Shown in pieces: positions 61,997 through 64,000 of a stretch of 64,000 nucleotides of DNA. The stretch is from Orientallactaga sibirica. Its lineage: Eukaryota; Chordata; Mammalia; Rodentia; Dipodidae. Position 1 is the first letter of the stretch, and every line of letters starts with the position of its first letter. The notes under the pieces were generated by a model. It was not told the origin of the DNA. It made no database searches and was given only the letters and a program-made list of their open reading frames with translations. The DNA is taken from assembly GCA_036365145.1 (NCBI GenBank), contig JAEOAD010000012.1, positions 41,732,501 to 41,796,500 of the forward strand. The letters run 5' to 3'. Both the position numbers and the translations under genes were made by a program.

Positions 61997-64000
61997 GTAA
62001 GAAAAGGGATTCCTTCCTTGTGCAGACAGATTCTGAAAAATTTAGTTGTAAAATCTTAGATAAGATTGATTTTAATATCTAGCCTTTATAATGGAACTTA
62101 AGGACATTATGCCATGCTTGTTTTATTTCTCTTTGTTTTTAATAACCTTTCAAGAGGCTTGGAAATACTGGAATTGTTGTTCATATTAAAGTGGATAATA
62201 TATGCCTTCCATACAGGAAGTATCAAGATTTAATATCCGTAAATGCTTATGTTCTGCAGAAAAGCAGTGAGTTATTATAGAATATTGATGGACTAGATGA
62301 ATTCAGTTTTGTGAGGTAGTTGAGTTTTCATATCATCAGTTTCAGAGATAAAGCTTAGTCATGCCAAGTAATATCCTTACCTTTTGGGACTATCTTGGAT
62401 TGTGTTATTATAGCACCTGATTTTTCTCCACATGTGCTTTTCAGCTGTTTGTAACTCTGACACTTTCTTAGCAAGGCATTGTTATTTTCCTAGAAGTGTG
62501 TGATTATTAGGGTGAATTGTGTCTCTATATTCATACTAGAGAAACATTTTGTTTGTCTTTGTCAACATATCTTTGAGACAGAGTTCTTGGACATGAGTAA
62601 GAGCAGATATTAACAGCAATAAGTAGAAATGTATTCTCAATCTATTAGAAAAAAAGGCAGAGGAGGGGGTGTGATTACATGAAGGCATACAAAATCCAAC
62701 ACCTGACTACATAGGTCACTGTATTTTTCACAATAGGCCTAATAAATTTGATACTGAATCTTATGTCAAATATCTTATGTCAAATGGCTTGCTTACAAGA
62801 CTTTGAATCTATGACCTAAAGCATTTCTCTATAACACGAGCTTTAGCTCAGGGATTCTGGGATACAAATATGACATTTGAAAGTTGCACCCTTCTCTTTC
62901 TTTCCTTCTATGCTTTCCCTCTTGTTTGCCTGTTTTTTTTTTTTTTTTTGTTGTTGTTGTTTTCCCTCTTCCAATATTTTCTACTTTTGTCTATTTCTTA
63001 ATTTTGTTGCCCGTAGTTTGAATTCATTCTCACTTTTCTTCTTTTCCAAATGTATACTTGATTAGACTTGATTATTTCAAAATGTTGTTTGATATTTGAA
63101 CTTGAACTTATTTAAATTAGTTTTATTGCCATGAATAACTGTTTTTCGATTACTTGGAAGAATTGTTAGTTGTTACCATAGCTGGTCTTACTTATCTTTC
63201 TGATTGATTGATACCACTTTCTTGGTTCTACTTATTCTGGAGTGCTTTAGAAACCTGGGGCATTTGTTTTAAAGGTCTGTACAACTGATGCTATGTAAAC
63301 CCCTTTCTCTTCCTTCCTGGTGTTTGTGTTGTTTGTCCTCTTTTCATTAGCTAGTATGTTCCTTGATTAAAGGGTCATCATGTCTCTATTTGTAGTATAT
63401 CAGAAATTTTCTAATGCCCACATTGAAACGGGTCAACATATTTTTGTAGAATAAACACATGAATCTTTCCTCAATGTTTTGTTTAAATGTTTTATTTAAA
63501 TTTGATATTCCCGAGCTGGAGAGATGGCTTCGTGGTTAAGGCACATGCCTGTGAAGCCTAAGGACCCCTGTTTGATACTCCAGGTCCCATGTTAGCCAGA
63601 TGCACAAAGGGTGCACACGTCTGGAGTTTGTTTGCAGTGGCTAGAGGCCCTGGCATGCCCATTCTCACTCTCCTTCTCCCTCTCTCTCTCTTTCCCTGTC
63701 TCTAATAAATAAATAAAAATAAAATCTTAAAGTTGATATTCCCCCTCCCAAATTAATTCATTTCTTACTGTAACAGTTTTCAACAAAACTAAACCAATAA
63801 TTTACACACTTAGCCATATTGACATATAGTGCCACATACATACATGCCTGCATATGTGTGCATATATTTAGGTCTTAGAATACTTTTTGAATATCTGTAA
63901 TAAACATTTTATAGTCTTATCTTTGTGTATTAAGTTTCAATTTCTTCATTTTATCTTTTTCATAGTAAATTTTCTGTTTGCCTTTCCCATTGAAGATAGC
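61997..64000 (+). other. TBC1D15: TBC1D15 intron 13 (5' part)
   Basis: Almost repeat-free for 1.5 kb, then one tRNA-SINE (63513-63732). No further exon was found before the window ends. Confidence 0.85.
63513..63732 (+). mobile_element. tRNA-SINE
   Basis: Sense, complete; perfect 11-bp TSD (ttgatattccc) at 63502-63512 and 63733-63743. Confidence 0.95.

Larger units (their letters stand above)
55134..61895 (+). other. TBC1D15: TBC1D15 intron 12
   Basis: 6.8 kb with many SINEs and one LTR-like fragment. Unique-looking: 55140-55990, 56560-56750, 57490-57770, 57950-58200, 58900-59390, 59880-60360. Confidence 0.9.

Overview
This is rodent nuclear DNA: one spliced protein gene with long introns, packed with interspersed repeats. 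The repeats are diagnostic. There are many B1-like (7SL-derived) SINEs, B4 and ID remnants, rodent L1 pieces and MaLR-type LTRs. There is also an abundant tRNA-derived SINE that is neither B2 nor ID in its body. Its head carries A and B boxes (agatggctcagtggttaag; ggttcgattcc), a middle block reads ccagatgcacaaggtgg and gcatctggagtt, and a CT-rich stretch precedes the A tail. The B1 form (ccctgagactacatagtg; gagaccctacctcgaaaaa) differs from mouse B1. This suggests a rodent outside mouse, rat and hamster, perhaps a jerboa-like dipodoid; the species is inference.

The gene is TBC1D15, a TBC-domain GTPase-activating protein for Rab7, on the + strand and cut at both ends. Twelve coding exons lie at 4326-4424, 5690-5764, 15927-16065, 28061-28271, 36405-36507, 37667-37717, 38005-38202, 47310-47438, 47935-48038, 49346-49440, 55017-55133 and 61896-61996. 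They sum to 1422 nt (474 codons), join in one open frame with GT-AG junctions throughout, and cover roughly residues 11-484 of a ~691-residue protein. The short first coding exon lies upstream and the exons for the rest of the TBC domain and the C-terminus lie downstream. Both catalytic fingers are present, Arg in exon 12 and Gln in exon 13.

Layout: 1-4325 intron 1; 4.3-5.8 kb exons 2-3; 5.8-28 kb introns 3 and 4 around exon 4, with an L1 3' end, a partial MaLR provirus and an antisense prothymosin-alpha processed pseudogene; 28-38.2 kb exons 5-8; 38.2-47.3 kb intron 8, holding a broken L1 with recognisable ORF1 and ORF2 start; 47.3-49.4 kb exons 9-11; 49.4-62 kb introns 11 and 12 around exon 12; then exon 13 and part of intron 13.

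Reading conventions for the repeat entries: 'tRNA-SINE' is the element described above; 'long form' carries about 31 extra bases in its middle block (key string cctagtgggcatgtgtgacc when read antisense). TSD means target-site duplication. Ends without a TSD are good to about 10 bases. No CpG island, tRNA, rRNA, CRISPR or intact transposon gene was seen. No new biological system was found. The best second-look items are repeated SINE insertion into the same target site, an LTR-derived transcript moved by L1 machinery, a SINE inserted against a splice donor, and an unclassified LTR-like element.
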